Positions 1 to 5,594 of a stretch of DNA of 5,636 nt are shown here, in pieces. The stretch lies in NCBI GenBank assembly GCA_013824385.1, contig PNNU01000251.1, positions 1 to 5,636 of the forward strand, in the 5' to 3' direction. The first letter of the stretch is position 1. Each line of letters starts with the position of its first letter. The notes beneath the pieces are model-generated. The model was not told the origin of the DNA. It made no database searches and saw only the letters and a program-made list of their open reading frames with translations. The stretch is from Anaerolinea sp. (GTDB lineage Bacteria > Chloroflexota > Anaerolineae > Anaerolineales > Anaerolineaceae). The position numbers were made by a program, and so were the translations under genes.

Positions 1-959
1 CTCCAACCATAACCGGCACAGGCGGTGTCAGCGATCACGTTGCCCGCCGCATCATTGCCCCACCAGGCCCTGTAAGCTTCTTCCAGATCGGGGCGAATAT
101 GGAATTTCGGGTCAGCAAAGTGGGCTGAATAGTAATAATCGGGGGGCAAGGCGTTAAGCAGCGTTTCAAAGACATGCACGCGCACCTGAATGTGGCTGTT
201 GGCTTCTGACTGAGCCAACCGGCACAATCCGCGGATGGTGGCAAGTGGGGATATCACCTCAATCTGTTTCAGGTTTTCGAAGCGCTCACTCACCCTGGCG
301 ACAACCTCTTTCATGACCAGACCACTGGCGATACTATCCGCCAAAAATGCGACGGCAATATTTTCTTTTTGGGTTTGATCGAGATCTTTGTCCTTGAAGA
401 GCGTCAATTCGACGGTACGGTTATATACCGGCACGGAGCTGTCAAATACATGGTGGGCATCCAGGACGATTTCATCACAAAAATAACCATAATTGGAATA
501 GATGGCTTCGGCCACCTGATATTTCAATCCCTCACGCGCGATGGGGAAAACCGCCAGGTTTTGTTGTTTATAACGCAAGAAAGTAGATGAAAGAGGAACC
601 GCTCCGATAATCTCTGAAACCGCATTTCCAATCAATTGGGCGCGGTCCGATCCAAGGCAAAGCTGACCCGGAAGTTTTTGCGGCATTTTTAATTTTGCAT
701 CGCTATTATCCGCACCGATAATATCCAACAAATTTGAGTCAGGAGTGCAATCACGCATATAGATAAATTTGGAAGTCGCTTGATTGTGATAAAGTACTAT
801 TTCCAAAGTCCGAGAACCTTTAATAACCAATTTGCCATTGCGGAAAAAACCGCCTCCTGCATTATGTTTGTAGGGAAGCGGTTCGTCCAGCTCGAGGGAG
901 CCTTCTATTGTATGGGATGCATCTTCAGAAAAAGCAAAGGGGTAATTGAATTGAGACAT
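1..959 (-). CDS. Uncharacterised protein with phosphoribosyltransferase-like motifs, 3' end beyond the window
   Basis: This is an uninterrupted frame of 319 codons that starts at ATG 959-957 and leaves the window without a stop. The start is fixed by an AAGGAG Shine-Dalgarno at 970-965, five bases upstream. I do not recognise the family. Residues 1-130 are unassigned and include a Gly-rich turn (AGGGFF, 35-39). From about residue 135 the layout resembles uracil phosphoribosyltransferase. NLAVFPIAREG (134-144) resembles the hydrophobic strand plus I-x-R-x-G loop. AFLADSIASG (204-213) resembles the PRPP-binding D-x-x-x-[TS]-G loop. IEVISPLATIRGL (233-245) resembles the following strand and helix. 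VHVFETLLNAL (261-271) resembles the later strand with an acidic residue. No signal peptide or membrane helix is seen, so it is probably cytosolic. It lies 174 bases downstream of the permease gene on the same strand but has its own promoter. The fold assignment is inference; the coding call is firm. Confidence 0.85.
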   Translation of the reverse strand, partial: MSQFNYPFAFSEDASHTIEGSLELDEPLPYKHNAGGGFFRNGKLVIKGSRTLEIVLYHNQATSKFIYMRDCTPDSNLLDIIGADNSDAKLKMPQKLPGQLCLGSDRAQLIGNAVSEIIGAVPLSSTFLRYKQQNLAVFPIAREGLKYQVAEAIYSNYGYFCDEIVLDAHHVFDSSVPVYNRTVELTLFKDKDLDQTQKENIAVAFLADSIASGLVMKEVVARVSERFENLKQIEVISPLATIRGLCRLAQSEANSHIQVRVHVFETLLNALPPDYYYSAHFADPKFHIRPDLEEAYRAWWGNDAAGNVIADTACAGYGW

Positions 960-964
960 TATCT

Positions 965-970
965 CTCCTT
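965..970 (-). promoter_or_regulatory. Shine-Dalgarno site of the left-edge gene
   Basis: AAGGAG read on the minus strand, five bases before ATG 959-957. It decides the start of the open frame that runs off the left edge. Confidence 0.8.
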
Positions 971-975
971 AATGG

Positions 976-1001
976 TTTTGGTGTCAGTTTCGTTACCAAA
1001 A
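976..1001 (-). repeat. Inverted repeat in the leader of the left-edge gene
   Basis: TTTTGGT (976-982) and ACCAAAA (995-1001) form perfect 7-base arms around a 12-base loop, ending about five bases before the Shine-Dalgarno site on the minus-strand transcript. It could form a weak leader hairpin or be a protein site. The stem has only two GC pairs, so it may be chance. Confidence 0.3.
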
Positions 1002-1045
1002 AGAAGCAAGTCTCAATGCAGTAATAATCACGACCTGCCTAAAAG

Positions 1046-1074
1046 ATTTTATACCTTAATCCACTATTTGTGAA
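1046..1074 (-). promoter_or_regulatory. Sigma-70/sigma-A type promoter for the left-edge gene
   Basis: On the minus strand, TTCACA (1074-1069, 5 of 6 to TTGACA) and TAAAAT (1051-1046, 5 of 6 to TATAAT) are separated by exactly 17 bases. The predicted transcript would start near 1039 and have a leader of about 80 bases before ATG 959. The promoter lies wholly in the gap after the permease stop codon, so the left-edge gene can be transcribed independently of the potassium genes. Confidence 0.65.
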
Positions 1075-1092
1075 TTAATTTTAATAATTAAT
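1074..1092. repeat. AT-only inverted repeat abutting the -35 box
   Basis: ATTAATT (1074-1080) and AATTAAT (1086-1092) are perfect 7-base arms around TTAAT. The repeat touches the upstream edge of the -35 hexamer of the minus-strand promoter. It could act as an AT-rich UP element or an operator. It is not a convincing terminator for the permease gene, because the stem has no GC pairs and no T-tract follows it on the minus strand. Confidence 0.35.
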
Positions 1093-1133
1093 CTGCAAAA
1101 ATGCTCACTCCATACCAATTGATTCAGTTTTTA

Positions 1134-3071
1134 TTACACCTGATATGGTACTTCCAGAATGACCAAACCCGGCTTGAAGATCAATGCAAAGCGAAGCATT
1201 AATGCAGTTTGACTGTGTAGAAGATTTTCCCACCAATGAGAAGGAACAAATTGAGGAACCACAATAGTTAATATTTCATTCGGCCCTCGAAGCAATAAAA
1301 GCTTCTCAATGTAATCCAGAATTGGTTCAAGCAGCAACCTGTATGGTGAATTGAGTACGACCAACCGTGTTCCTTCACCATACATCTCCCATTTTTGTCT
1401 GACTTTATCAGATTCAATCGGATCAGTCGAAACATGGATGGCAGTTACATCCGGGCTAATTGAACGTGCATAGGCTAATGCTGAAAGAGTACCTCGATGA
1501 ACCCCGGCAACCAGAACCAAAATGCGATGTCGATTGACCCTAATACTGTTCTTGTAATGATCAAGCGATAATCTTTTTGCCAATCTTTTATAATGATGAT
1601 GAATTCCAAAAAATACAGTCACCATGACAGGTATCAATATAACAATAATCCAGGCACCATCTTTGAACTTTGTCACAGCAAAAACAATCATCACGATGAA
1701 GGTACATAGGGCTCCGAAACCATTAATCACCATTTTAAATTTCCATCGTTTTTCATGATGAATGGTTGATCCGGGTTCAACGAGTTCATCACCTGGTTTC
1801 AGGTGACCGGCTTTCCACCAGCGTTTGGACATTCCTGCCTGAGAGAGAGTGAAAGACAGAAAAACACCGATGGCATACAATGGGATCATCCGTGTAACAT
1901 TAGCCTGGAAGACCACAATTAGTAAAGAAGCCAATATTGCCAGCGTAATAATGCCTTTTGAATAAACCAATCGACTGCCTCTGAAAGTCATTTGACGTGG
2001 CAGAAAACCATCACCTGCATGCAAGGCACCTAGACGCGGAAAATCAGCAAATGCAGTATTTGCAGCCATGATTAATATAACTGCCGTACCGGCAATGAGT
2101 GCAAGGTAAGCCAACCCTTGCCCGCCATAAATCGTTCTGGCAAACTGTGAAATGACTGTTTCTATTTCAGAGGGAACCGCACCAATTTTTCCTGAGATAA
2201 AAGAAATGCTCAAGAATAAGGTGGCCAGAATTGATGACATCCAGATTAGCGTAATACCGGCGTTCTTACTCCTAGGTTCCTTAAAAGCAGTAATCCCATT
2301 TGAAATAGCTTCAATACCCGTTAAAGCTGAAGTACCGCTAGAAAAAGCGTGCAGCAACAAGAACGGTGTGACCACCCCAATCGTTCCGATGACTGAAAAT
2401 TCAGGAGGGTTTACCACCATTCCAAGTGAACCTGTGAAATATCTGATAAACCCAACAATCACCGTTACAACCATTATGATCAGAAAGAAATACGTCGGAA
2501 TTGCAAATAAAACTCCTGATTCCTTAACGCCCCGTAAATTAATCGTCATGATAAACAAGACCATAATAACGGATATAAGAACTCGATATGGATAAAGATC
2601 TGGAAACGCTGACACAATTTGAGCCACACCAGAAGATATTGAAACTGCGACAGTTAAAATATAATCTGTTAAAAGTGCTGCCCCTGCGGTTTGAGCCGGC
2701 AATTCACCCAGGTTATCTCTTGCGACAATATATGCACCACCACCACCGGGGTAAGCATGAATTGTCTGTTCGTAAGAAATTGTCACAATGGTCATTAATA
2801 GTACGATAGCGATGGAAATTGGGAAAACATATTGCAGAGCACCACTCGCCGCAATGGCAAGAATTATCATAATTTCCTGCGTAGCGTATGCTGTGGACGA
2901 CAAAGCATCTGAGGCAAAAACGGCCAAGCCGATTGCCTTGCCTATGGTTTGCTTGGGAGCGTCAGCGGTTTGCAATGGACGACCTATCAACCATTGACGC
3001 CAATTACTTTTAGGCGCCTCGTCTGCGGACAGGTCTATTACAGTGGTTCCATTTTCAGATTCAGTAATCAT
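1134..3071 (-). CDS. KimA-like APC-superfamily potassium transporter
   Basis: Predicted polytopic inner-membrane permease of 645 aa, close to the family's usual 600-650. KimA proteins import K+ with protons and are inhibited by c-di-AMP (established for Bacillus). Visible signatures, numbered from the chosen start, are the entry motif WLIGRPLQ (27-34) and FASDALSSTAY (52-62). In the latter, D55 and Y62 keep the spacing of the K+-site Asp and Tyr of KimA. YPGGGGAYIVARDNLG (107-122) and TDYILTVAVSISSG (135-148, with D136) follow. About twelve hydrophobic segments end near residue 490. The soluble C-terminus (about 512-645, beginning RHRILVLVAG) looks like the Usp-type dimer domain. The start is ATG 3071-3069, placed after CGAGGA (3080-3075). 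ATG 3074 is the alternative, and an in-frame TTG at 3113 (659 aa) lacks a Shine-Dalgarno. It lies downstream of the KdpDE-like pair on the same strand. An amino-acid substrate, as many related APC proteins are annotated, is less likely. Confidence 0.9.
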   Translation of the reverse strand: MITESENGTTVIDLSADEAPKSNWRQWLIGRPLQTADAPKQTIGKAIGLAVFASDALSSTAYATQEIMIILAIAASGALQYVFPISIAIVLLMTIVTISYEQTIHAYPGGGGAYIVARDNLGELPAQTAGAALLTDYILTVAVSISSGVAQIVSAFPDLYPYRVLISVIMVLFIMTINLRGVKESGVLFAIPTYFFLIIMVVTVIVGFIRYFTGSLGMVVNPPEFSVIGTIGVVTPFLLLHAFSSGTSALTGIEAISNGITAFKEPRSKNAGITLIWMSSILATLFLSISFISGKIGAVPSEIETVISQFARTIYGGQGLAYLALIAGTAVILIMAANTAFADFPRLGALHAGDGFLPRQMTFRGSRLVYSKGIITLAILASLLIVVFQANVTRMIPLYAIGVFLSFTLSQAGMSKRWWKAGHLKPGDELVEPGSTIHHEKRWKFKMVINGFGALCTFIVMIVFAVTKFKDGAWIIVILIPVMVTVFFGIHHHYKRLAKRLSLDHYKNSIRVNRHRILVLVAGVHRGTLSALAYARSISPDVTAIHVSTDPIESDKVRQKWEMYGEGTRLVVLNSPYRLLLEPILDYIEKLLLLRGPNEILTIVVPQFVPSHWWENLLHSQTALMLRFALIFKPGLVILEVPYQV

Positions 3072-3127
3072 CATTCCTCGAATTTTTCCGATAATAATTC
3101 CGGCATAAGTCAATCGCTAGACATAAA

Positions 3128-3161
3128 ATAGACTTCTTATTGATATCAACAAGAAGTCTAT
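3128..3161 (-). terminator. Hairpin and short U-run: terminator of the kinase/regulator operon or permease leader element
   Basis: A near-perfect 34-base palindrome centred at 3144/3145: 11-base arms (ATAGACTTCTT and AAGAAGTCTAT), one non-Watson-Crick position (3139 with 3150), then TTGATATCAA in the middle. In minus-strand RNA that position is a G-U pair, giving a continuous stem of about 15 pairs with an AUAU loop followed by UUUUAUGU. In plus-strand RNA it is an A-C mismatch with no U-tract after it. This favours function in the minus-strand transcript. It may terminate the operon ending at 3231 or sit in the permease 5' leader. The stem is AT-rich and the U-run short, so it would be a leaky terminator. 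Confidence 0.55.
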
Positions 3162-3162
3162 C

Positions 3163-3179
3163 TAAAGAACATAAAGAAC
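3163..3179 (-). repeat. Tandem GTTCTTTA direct repeat
   Basis: On the minus strand GTTCTTTA occurs twice with one base between the copies (3179-3172 and 3170-3163). With the two TCTTTA units at 3219-3214 and 3208-3203, this makes four TCTTTA copies in the short gap before the permease gene. It may be a secondary regulator contact site or a chance product of AT-rich sequence. Confidence 0.35.
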
Positions 3180-3187
3180 GAGCAAAT

Positions 3188-3219
3188 ATTATGGCGGAAT
3201 AATAAAGAAAAAATAAAGA
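3188..3219 (-). promoter_or_regulatory. Candidate KdpE-like operator and -10 box of the permease gene
   Basis: On the minus strand two adjacent 11-base units, TCTTTATTTTT (3219-3209) and TCTTTATTATT (3208-3198), match at 10 of 11 positions. Four bases later comes CATAAT (3193-3188, 5 of 6 to TATAAT). No good -35 hexamer sits 17 bases upstream of CATAAT; the repeat occupies that region. OmpR/PhoB-family regulators commonly bind tandem repeats with 10-11 base period placed just upstream of -10 in place of a -35. The box begins 12 bases after the regulator's stop codon and precedes the permease gene. Binding by this regulator is inference. Confidence 0.45.
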
Positions 3220-3230
3220 TTATTTATTGG

Positions 3231-3926
3231 TTAATCAATGGTTTTAAACCGGTATCCTATACCAGGATCTGTGATCAGCACCTGGGGTTCATCTGGGTCA
3301 AGCTCAATTTTTCGGCGGAGTTGGCCAATGTAGACACGCAAGTATTCAATGTGGTCAGATTCTGCGAACCCCCACACATGGGTCAAAATAGCTTGATGCG
3401 TGAGTACCCGATCGGCATGGGCTGCCAGATAGGCTAGCAGTTTGAATTCCGTGGCGGTGAGCTTCACTTCTTCACCATTGACCGTCGCCAGATGCCTGGC
3501 AAGATCGATGGCCAGTTGGCCGGCCCGGATGATGGTTTCTTTATTGCCGATGGATTGAGAAGAATGCCGTAAGGCAACCCTAATGCGAGCCATCAGTTCT
3601 TCTATATTAAAGGGTTTGGTTAAATAATCATCCGCACCTTTATCAAGAGCAGCCACTTTTTCACGCTCATCATCCCTTACTGAAAGGATAATGATGGGGA
3701 CCTGCGACCACTGCCTGATCTGTTCACATACCTGGATCCCATCCATATCAGGTAAAGTAAGATCCAAAATGATCACATCTGGCGATTGTGATGCGGCCAG
3801 GGCAATTCCATCTTCACCATTGACAGCAGCAAGCACCTTAAAATGCCCTGAAGTTAGAATCGTCTTCAGCGCGCGCAAGATTTGCGGCTCATCATCAATC
3901 AGCAAAATTAAAGGGTCTCTATCCAT
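3231..3926 (-). CDS. kdpE: KdpE-type response regulator, OmpR family
   Basis: A 231-aa cytosolic DNA-binding regulator with the full OmpR-family layout. The receiver domain (about 5-122) has acidic-pocket D11/D12, phosphoacceptor D55 in VIILDLTLPD, S82 in IIILSV and K104 in YLTKPF. The winged-helix domain (about 133-231) contains ATEFKLLAYL and ends with DPGIGYRF. The stretches LPDMDGI, IRQWSQVP and ALDKGADDYLTKPF are typical of KdpE, the partner of KdpD in controlling potassium uptake. The start is ATG 3926-3924, which has AAGGA eight bases upstream. An earlier in-frame ATG at 3962 would add 12 non-conserved residues without a Shine-Dalgarno. It overlaps the kinase gene by eight bases, implying translational coupling. 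The likely target is the downstream KimA-like permease, since no kdpFABC is in view. Confidence 0.93.
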   Translation of the reverse strand: MDRDPLILLIDDEPQILRALKTILTSGHFKVLAAVNGEDGIALAASQSPDVIILDLTLPDMDGIQVCEQIRQWSQVPIIILSVRDDEREKVAALDKGADDYLTKPFNIEELMARIRVALRHSSQSIGNKETIIRAGQLAIDLARHLATVNGEEVKLTATEFKLLAYLAAHADRVLTHQAILTHVWGFAESDHIEYLRVYIGQLRRKIELDPDEPQVLITDPGIGYRFKTID

Positions 3927-5391
3927 CCAGTTCGTCCTTGGGGATGTTCGGCAGCGATCCATCCAATGTTATTGGAAGGCGAATGACAAATGCAAAACCT
4001 TCCGTTTGGTTCTCTGCCCATATTTTACCGCCGTGAGCCTCGATAATCCCTTTGCAAATCGAGAGTCCGAGACCTGTGCCGGTAACCTTATCGGCTTCCG
4101 TGACCCGGTGGAATTTGTCAAAAATATGTTCCAAATGTTCTTCAGGTACAGGTGAACTCTGATTAATCAGTGTAATTAAAACATGTTTTTCTACCAGACT
4201 TGCTGCTATCCTAATCGGAGTGTCTACGGGTGCATATTTGACACTATTGCTAAATAAATTGGTAAACACCTGCCCCATCATCACAAAATCGGTAGGCAGC
4301 AAAGGCAGCTCTTTTTCAAATTGATATTGCACACGATGGCGCGCTAATTGACCACGCATTGTGGTGGCCACACTTTTAATGATCTCTTCAATGGAATTCC
4401 ATTGTACTTTGGGCTTCAATGCCCCGGCCTCAATGCGAGACATATCCAACAAGTTGCCGACCAACAGATTGAGTTGATCTGTTTCTTCTTCAACCGTGGC
4501 CAATAACTCCGCCCGGGCCGATGTGTCCCAATCCACCGCGCCACTGCGCAGACTGGATGCCGATGCTTTGATGGCCGCCAAAGGCGAACGTAATTCATGC
4601 GAAACCGAATTCAACAAGGATGTTTTAATGCGGTCGCTTTCTTTTAGCACCCTGGCTATATTTTCACTTTCCATCAAATGGATGCGTTCAATCGCCAGTG
4701 CGCCCTGGTTGCTAAAAGCAGCCATCAGGCGGGTTTCTTCCACGGATAAATTATTTTGATCAAACCAGAGCCTGATTTCGCCTTCCATGTTTCTGGCTGT
4801 GTACATGGGAACGGATAATTCATAGGGTTCCGAAATCTCGTTCCCAACCGGAGTTAGATAGGTAAAATTGCTTCCCTTGGATGAGCCATTTACCAGGATT
4901 TCCACCTGATCAAACTGAAATGTATTGATAATTTTGTCTGCCAGGGTATGCATGATGCTCTGAATGTCCGTGAGACCGGCCAAAGCGGAGATCAATTCAT
5001 ACATACGCGTGGCTTCCCACTCGCGTTTTTTTGCCAAACGTACCGCTTCTCTGGCCTGGCCGACAAACTGGCTTAAAACTACAGCCACAATCAGGAAGAC
5101 AATCAAGGTAATCAAATCTTGAGATTTATGAACCTGAAGCGAAAAATAAGGTTGAATGAAAAAGTAATTAAAAGCAAGAAACGACAATAAACCAGCCAAA
5201 ATACCGGAGGTCAACCCCCACAAAACCGTGCAGATCAACACTGGAAGTAAATAAAGCAGCGCGATGATCTGAATTTCAAACGCCTTTTCTCCCACTTTCA
5301 ACAACATTGTGACCAAACTGATAATCAGAATGGTGCCGAGATAGCTCAGAATCAAACGCGGAATTGTAGTTGTGTTTGCTGGTTTCATCAT
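3919..5391 (-). CDS. kdpD: Short KdpD-type sensor histidine kinase
   Basis: A 490-aa membrane sensor kinase, about half the length of classical KdpD (near 900 aa). It begins directly at the four-helix DUF4118 membrane domain (hydrophobic segments near 13-31, 41-57, 58-80, 92-110). A charged linker and GAF-like domain follow (about 130-240). The HisKA domain has SHELRSPL with phospho-acceptor H265. The HATPase domain has an N-box (N378, N382 in NLFSNSVKYAP), an F-box IFDKF (423-427) and a G2 box TGTGLGLS (437-444). The G1 box is degenerate: where DxGxG is usual the sequence reads NQSSP (410-414). The N-terminal KdpD ATP-binding and Usp regions are absent, and the upstream intergenic region is too short to hold them. 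The partner is the overlapping KdpE-like regulator. It probably senses ionic or envelope state and phosphorylates that regulator. The start is ATG 5391, or ATG 5388 next to it; neither has a strong Shine-Dalgarno. Confidence 0.9.
   Translation of the reverse strand: MMKPANTTTIPRLILSYLGTILIISLVTMLLKVGEKAFEIQIIALLYLLPVLICTVLWGLTSGILAGLLSFLAFNYFFIQPYFSLQVHKSQDLITLIVFLIVAVVLSQFVGQAREAVRLAKKREWEATRMYELISALAGLTDIQSIMHTLADKIINTFQFDQVEILVNGSSKGSNFTYLTPVGNEISEPYELSVPMYTARNMEGEIRLWFDQNNLSVEETRLMAAFSNQGALAIERIHLMESENIARVLKESDRIKTSLLNSVSHELRSPLAAIKASASSLRSGAVDWDTSARAELLATVEEETDQLNLLVGNLLDMSRIEAGALKPKVQWNSIEEIIKSVATTMRGQLARHRVQYQFEKELPLLPTDFVMMGQVFTNLFSNSVKYAPVDTPIRIAASLVEKHVLITLINQSSPVPEEHLEHIFDKFHRVTEADKVTGTGLGLSICKGIIEAHGGKIWAENQTEGFAFVIRLPITLDGSLPNIPKDELDG
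3935..3939 (-). promoter_or_regulatory. Shine-Dalgarno site of the response regulator, inside the kinase gene
   Basis: AAGGA on the minus strand, eight bases before ATG 3926-3924 and within the last codons of the kinase gene. It selects this start over the upstream ATG at 3962. Confidence 0.7.
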
Positions 5392-5512
5392 AGCTTTATC
5401 AAACCATTATAGTGCAGAAAAAATCCAAAATTTATAAAATTGAACTGTCAAAATCACTGCATGATGATTTGTTAATCTTTTATAAAAAAACTCGTGTTTG
5501 ATGGCGCCTTTC
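5392..5512. other. AT-rich divergent spacer between kinase operon and hrcA promoter
   Basis: This stretch holds the -10 box and isolated TTGACA described for the kinase operon, plus A/T runs (for example at 5484-5490). I see no gene, RNA structure or convincing inverted repeat in it. Confidence 0.6.
5406..5411 (-). promoter_or_regulatory. -10 box of the kinase/regulator operon
   Basis: A perfect TATAAT on the minus strand, 14 bases before ATG 5391. Transcription from it would begin near 5399 and leave a leader of only about eight bases. No -35-like hexamer lies at 16-18 bases upstream. A perfect TTGACA at 5451-5446 is 34 bases away, too far to pair with it, and has only TTGGAT (5428-5423, 3 of 6) at the right distance. 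Either element alone could mark the true promoter. Confidence 0.4.
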
Positions 5513-5541
5513 TTGACCTGATTTTTAAGGCAAGGTATAAT
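5513..5541 (+). promoter_or_regulatory. Sigma-70/sigma-A promoter of hrcA
   Basis: TTGACC (5513-5518, 5 of 6) and TATAAT (5536-5541, 6 of 6) are separated by exactly 17 bases. The predicted start near 5548 puts the CIRCE operator at the very beginning of the transcript, the classical position for HrcA repression. Confidence 0.85.
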
Positions 5542-5554
5542 TGTTCTCATTGAT

Positions 5555-5581
5555 TTAGCACTCGGAGCCTATGAGTGCTAA
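5555..5581 (+). promoter_or_regulatory. CIRCE operator (HrcA binding site)
   Basis: TTAGCACTC (5555-5563), nine bases, then GAGTGCTAA (5573-5581): an exact match to the CIRCE consensus with 9-base arms and 9-base spacer. HrcA bound here represses its own operon, usually hrcA-grpE-dnaK-dnaJ or groESL, and releases it on heat shock when GroEL is titrated. It lies 13 bases before the hrcA start codon and downstream of the -10 box. It is about 160 bases from the kinase start and probably does not control that operon. Confidence 0.97.
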
Positions 5582-5594
5582 AAAATAGGAAGAA

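Noticed and set aside
35..244. A 69-codon minus-strand frame at the left edge
   Set aside because: It is a different reading frame inside the longer left-edge gene and shows no motif.
369..1073. Plus-strand open frames at 369-590 and 780-1073
   Set aside because: They are antisense to the continuous 319-codon minus-strand frame, which has a strong Shine-Dalgarno and promoter.
1080..1133. Intrinsic terminator after the permease gene
   Set aside because: Only AT pairing and a trivial GCA/TGC stem around a T-run are present, so no supported terminator can be called.
2152..2595. Plus-strand open frames opposite the permease, regulator and kinase genes
   Set aside because: They lie wholly antisense to well-recognised conserved proteins, have no family motifs, and are explained as shadows of those genes.
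3072..3113. TTG 3113 as the start of the permease, giving 659 aa
   Set aside because: There is no Shine-Dalgarno before it, and the added 14 residues are not part of the family's conserved region; the paired ATG codons at 3074 and 3071 follow CGAGGA. It is not excluded.
3072..3230. Possible c-di-AMP (ydaO-type) riboswitch before the KimA-like gene
   Set aside because: Riboswitches of this class often precede kimA, but the leader is short, AT-rich and lacks the conserved G-rich core; only the simple hairpin is present.
3927..3962. ATG 3962 as the start of the response regulator
   Set aside because: The extra 12 residues precede the conserved receiver start, lack a Shine-Dalgarno and would enlarge the overlap with the kinase gene; ATG 3926 has AAGGA at ideal spacing.
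5392..5594. Remnant of the missing KdpD N-terminal half upstream of the short kinase
   Set aside because: The gap is only about 200 bases and is filled by promoters and CIRCE; the kinase looks like a natural short form rather than a recent truncation.
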